A stretch of 13,220 nucleotides of DNA from a bacterium (GTDB taxonomy: Bacteria > Patescibacteriota > Microgenomatia > UBA1400 > PJMF01). Positions 12,030 through 13,220 of the stretch are shown here, piece by piece. A program made the translations under genes and the position numbers. The stretch lies in assembly GCA_017431585.1 (NCBI GenBank), contig JAFRKU010000009.1:1-13220 (forward strand). Reading direction: 5' to 3'. Numbering within the stretch: position 1 is the first letter of the stretch; every line of letters begins with the position of its first letter. The notes under the pieces are model-generated. The model saw nothing but the letters and a program-made list of their open reading frames with translations, had not been told where the DNA came from and did not search any database.

Positions 12030-13103
12030 ATGCAACAATGGTCACTCAAATATCGTCCGCACAAATTTAGCGAGCTGGCGCTTGATGACGTCCGCACACA
12101 AATGGCGCGCTTCGAGAGCGACAACAATTTCCCTCGCACGCTGCTTTTCACCGGCCCCAAAGGCACCGGCAAGACGTCCACCTCCCGCATCATCGCCGCC
12201 ATCCTAAACTCACCAGCCAATCGCGAATCCGTTGAAAAATACTATTTACAAGGTAGCGATGACACACCCCGTCCGCCTTTGGCCGACCCAGAGACCAACG
12301 ACAGCCAAGTCGCCCAAATTTTGCAAGGCCAAAGTTTCGCTGTGGTGGAAATGGACGCCGCCTCCCATCGGGGCATTGATGACGTCCGCCTCATCCAAGA
12401 TCAAATCAGTGTCCCACCCACCGTCAGCCCCATTTTGGTTTACATTCTTGACGAAGTCCACATGTTTACGACAGAAGCCTTCAATGCCTTGCTTAAAATT
12501 TTAGAAGAGCCGCCTGCCCACGTTTTTTTCATTTTGGCCACCACCGAATTCCACAAAATTCCCGCCACCGTGGTCAGCCGCTGCCGGGTGATTCACTTCC
12601 GTCAAGCTCGCGACGACGAGCTAGTCGCGGTTTTCCAGCGTATTTTGCGAAGCGAAGGTCTCACTGCCCAGCCCGAAGCGCTCGCCGAAATTGCCCGTCT
12701 AGCTGACGGCTCCTTCCGTGACGGCGTCAAATATTTGCAAACCGTCGCCGAAAGCGGCTGCATCGACCTAGAGCACATCGCCCAAGTCCTCTCCGGCAGC
12801 CATCGCCAGCAAATTGACGAACTCATCCAACTGATTTTACACAAAAATGCACTAGGCGTGACGCAGTTTTTTGGCCGCTTGCGTGCCCAAAACGTTGACG
12901 CCGGCTTTTTTACCAAAAGCCTTTATCACTTTTTGTACGAGCAAGTCGTGGCCAACGTCAAAGGCGAACCCAATCTGGTCCTTAATGACAAGCAAGCCCG
13001 TTTCCTGCTGCGGACATTGATGACGCTGCCGCCCACAGACAACCTGCCGTATCTCAATTTAGAGCTCGCCCTGCTTGATATGCTGGCCGCCACCAAAAAA
13101 TAA
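12030..13103 (+). CDS. dnaX: DNA polymerase III clamp-loader subunit gamma/tau, short form
   Basis: AAA+ motor of the clamp loader that opens the beta clamp onto primed DNA. It begins LKYRP; Walker A is GPKGTGKTS (42-50); the box EMDAASHRGIDDVR lies at 107-120, Walker B with DEVH at 141-144, NALLKILEEPP at 152-162, sensor-1 ATTE at 170-173, the SRC arginine finger at 183-185 and GSFRD sensor-2 near 227-231. Residues 60-100, where the family has a four-cysteine zinc module, hold no cysteine and a longer polar insert instead. The protein ends at 357 residues, so it has a gamma-type body without the tau C-terminus that binds DnaB and the polymerase. The first ATG after a leaderless promoter is used. 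Confidence 0.96.
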   Translation: MQQWSLKYRPHKFSELALDDVRTQMARFESDNNFPRTLLFTGPKGTGKTSTSRIIAAILNSPANRESVEKYYLQGSDDTPRPPLADPETNDSQVAQILQGQSFAVVEMDAASHRGIDDVRLIQDQISVPPTVSPILVYILDEVHMFTTEAFNALLKILEEPPAHVFFILATTEFHKIPATVVSRCRVIHFRQARDDELVAVFQRILRSEGLTAQPEALAEIARLADGSFRDGVKYLQTVAESGCIDLEHIAQVLSGSHRQQIDELIQLILHKNALGVTQFFGRLRAQNVDAGFFTKSLYHFLYEQVVANVKGEPNLVLNDKQARFLLRTLMTLPPTDNLPYLNLELALLDMLAATKK

Positions 13104-13125
13104 GCTTCATTCTGGGGAAAAAGTG

Positions 13126-13200
13126 AGTCACGGGCGGGATTCGAACCCGCGAATCCAAGGTTTTGCAGACCCGGCCATTAATCCACTCTGGTACCGCGAC
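13126..13200 (-). tRNA. tRNA-Cys (anticodon GCA)
   Basis: A 75-nt cloverleaf on the minus strand. The acceptor GTCGCGG pairs with CCGTGAC (one G-T pair). The T-arm is GCGGG-TTCGAAT-CCCGC. The anticodon loop CTGCAAA reads GCA (13164-13166). The D-arm has a 3-bp stem CCA/TGG with GTGG in the loop. The discriminator base is T73, as expected for tRNA-Cys. The anticodon stem has a C27-T43 mismatch and a G-T pair, so it is slightly weak. CCA is not encoded: T is followed by CAC. It runs towards dnaX, with 22 nt between them and no hairpin terminator visible. Confidence 0.93.
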
Positions 13201-13209
13201 ATTGTCACT

Positions 13210-13218
13210 ATTATATCA
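13210..13218 (-). promoter_or_regulatory. Extended -10 promoter of tRNA-Cys
   Basis: TGA-TATAAT on the minus strand, 9 nt before the mature tRNA 5' end at 13200. Transcription would begin only about 2-3 nt ahead of the mature end. The -35 region would fall beyond the window. Confidence 0.7.
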
Positions 13219-13220
13219 TA

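Noticed and set aside
1..13220. Recoded TGA (Gly) as in some Patescibacteria
   Set aside because: TGA ends tpi, rdgB, mutM and the CMK-like gene at expected lengths, and no gene needs a read-through.
1..13220. CRISPR array, insertion sequence, prophage or integrase
   Set aside because: No regularly spaced direct repeats, transposase motifs or attachment-site duplications were seen; the only repeats are the palindromes near 10550 and 10640.

Overview
The window looks like a piece of the chromosome of a small-genome, gene-dense bacterium, most likely a Patescibacteria (CPR) member. That lineage call is inference, from compact genes, trimmed versions of core enzymes, tightly packed operons and short promoters; no marker gene here fixes the phylum. 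The standard bacterial code fits: all three stop codons are used, TGA ends several genes at family-typical lengths, and no gene needs TGA read as an amino acid. The + strand is C-rich throughout whatever the gene direction, so the minus strand is probably the leading strand.

Layout. (1) Positions 1-4362, minus strand: a surface-glycan operon of a GT39/PMT-like membrane glycosyltransferase, two tandem GT4 transferases and a GT2 transferase cut by the window edge. Genes overlap or are 1 nt apart. (2) 4424-5335: a YgjP/DUF45 metallohydrolase (+) converging on a single-cluster ferredoxin (-). (3) 5416-8062, plus strand: a cytidylate-kinase-like P-loop protein, triosephosphate isomerase and glucose-6-phosphate isomerase in one operon, closed by a perfect palindromic terminator. 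(4) 8063-8414: an AT-richer gap with a strong minus-strand terminator hairpin and a possible small RNA. (5) 8415-8765, minus: a DUF4258-like protein with a C-terminal membrane segment. (6) 8831-9726, plus: YbaB/EbfC then RdgB, followed by an orphan single-pass membrane protein (9758-10552). (7) 10553-10647: a convergent gap framed by two copies of a palindrome that carry the stop codons of both flanking genes. (8) 10648-11959, minus: mutM then ruvC; divergent from them, dnaX (12030-13103, plus). (9) tRNA-Cys(GCA), minus, at 13126-13200.

The most striking feature is a shared promoter layout. Seven transcription units start with a -10 box exactly 6 nt before the ATG, which predicts leaderless mRNAs. 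Five of the seven also carry an extended TGn. Only two promoter-proximal genes (the CMK-like gene and ybaB) have a 5' leader with a Shine-Dalgarno sequence. Several core proteins are streamlined variants: DnaX has no zinc-binding cysteines and no tau region, and TIM has an altered loop-6 hinge.
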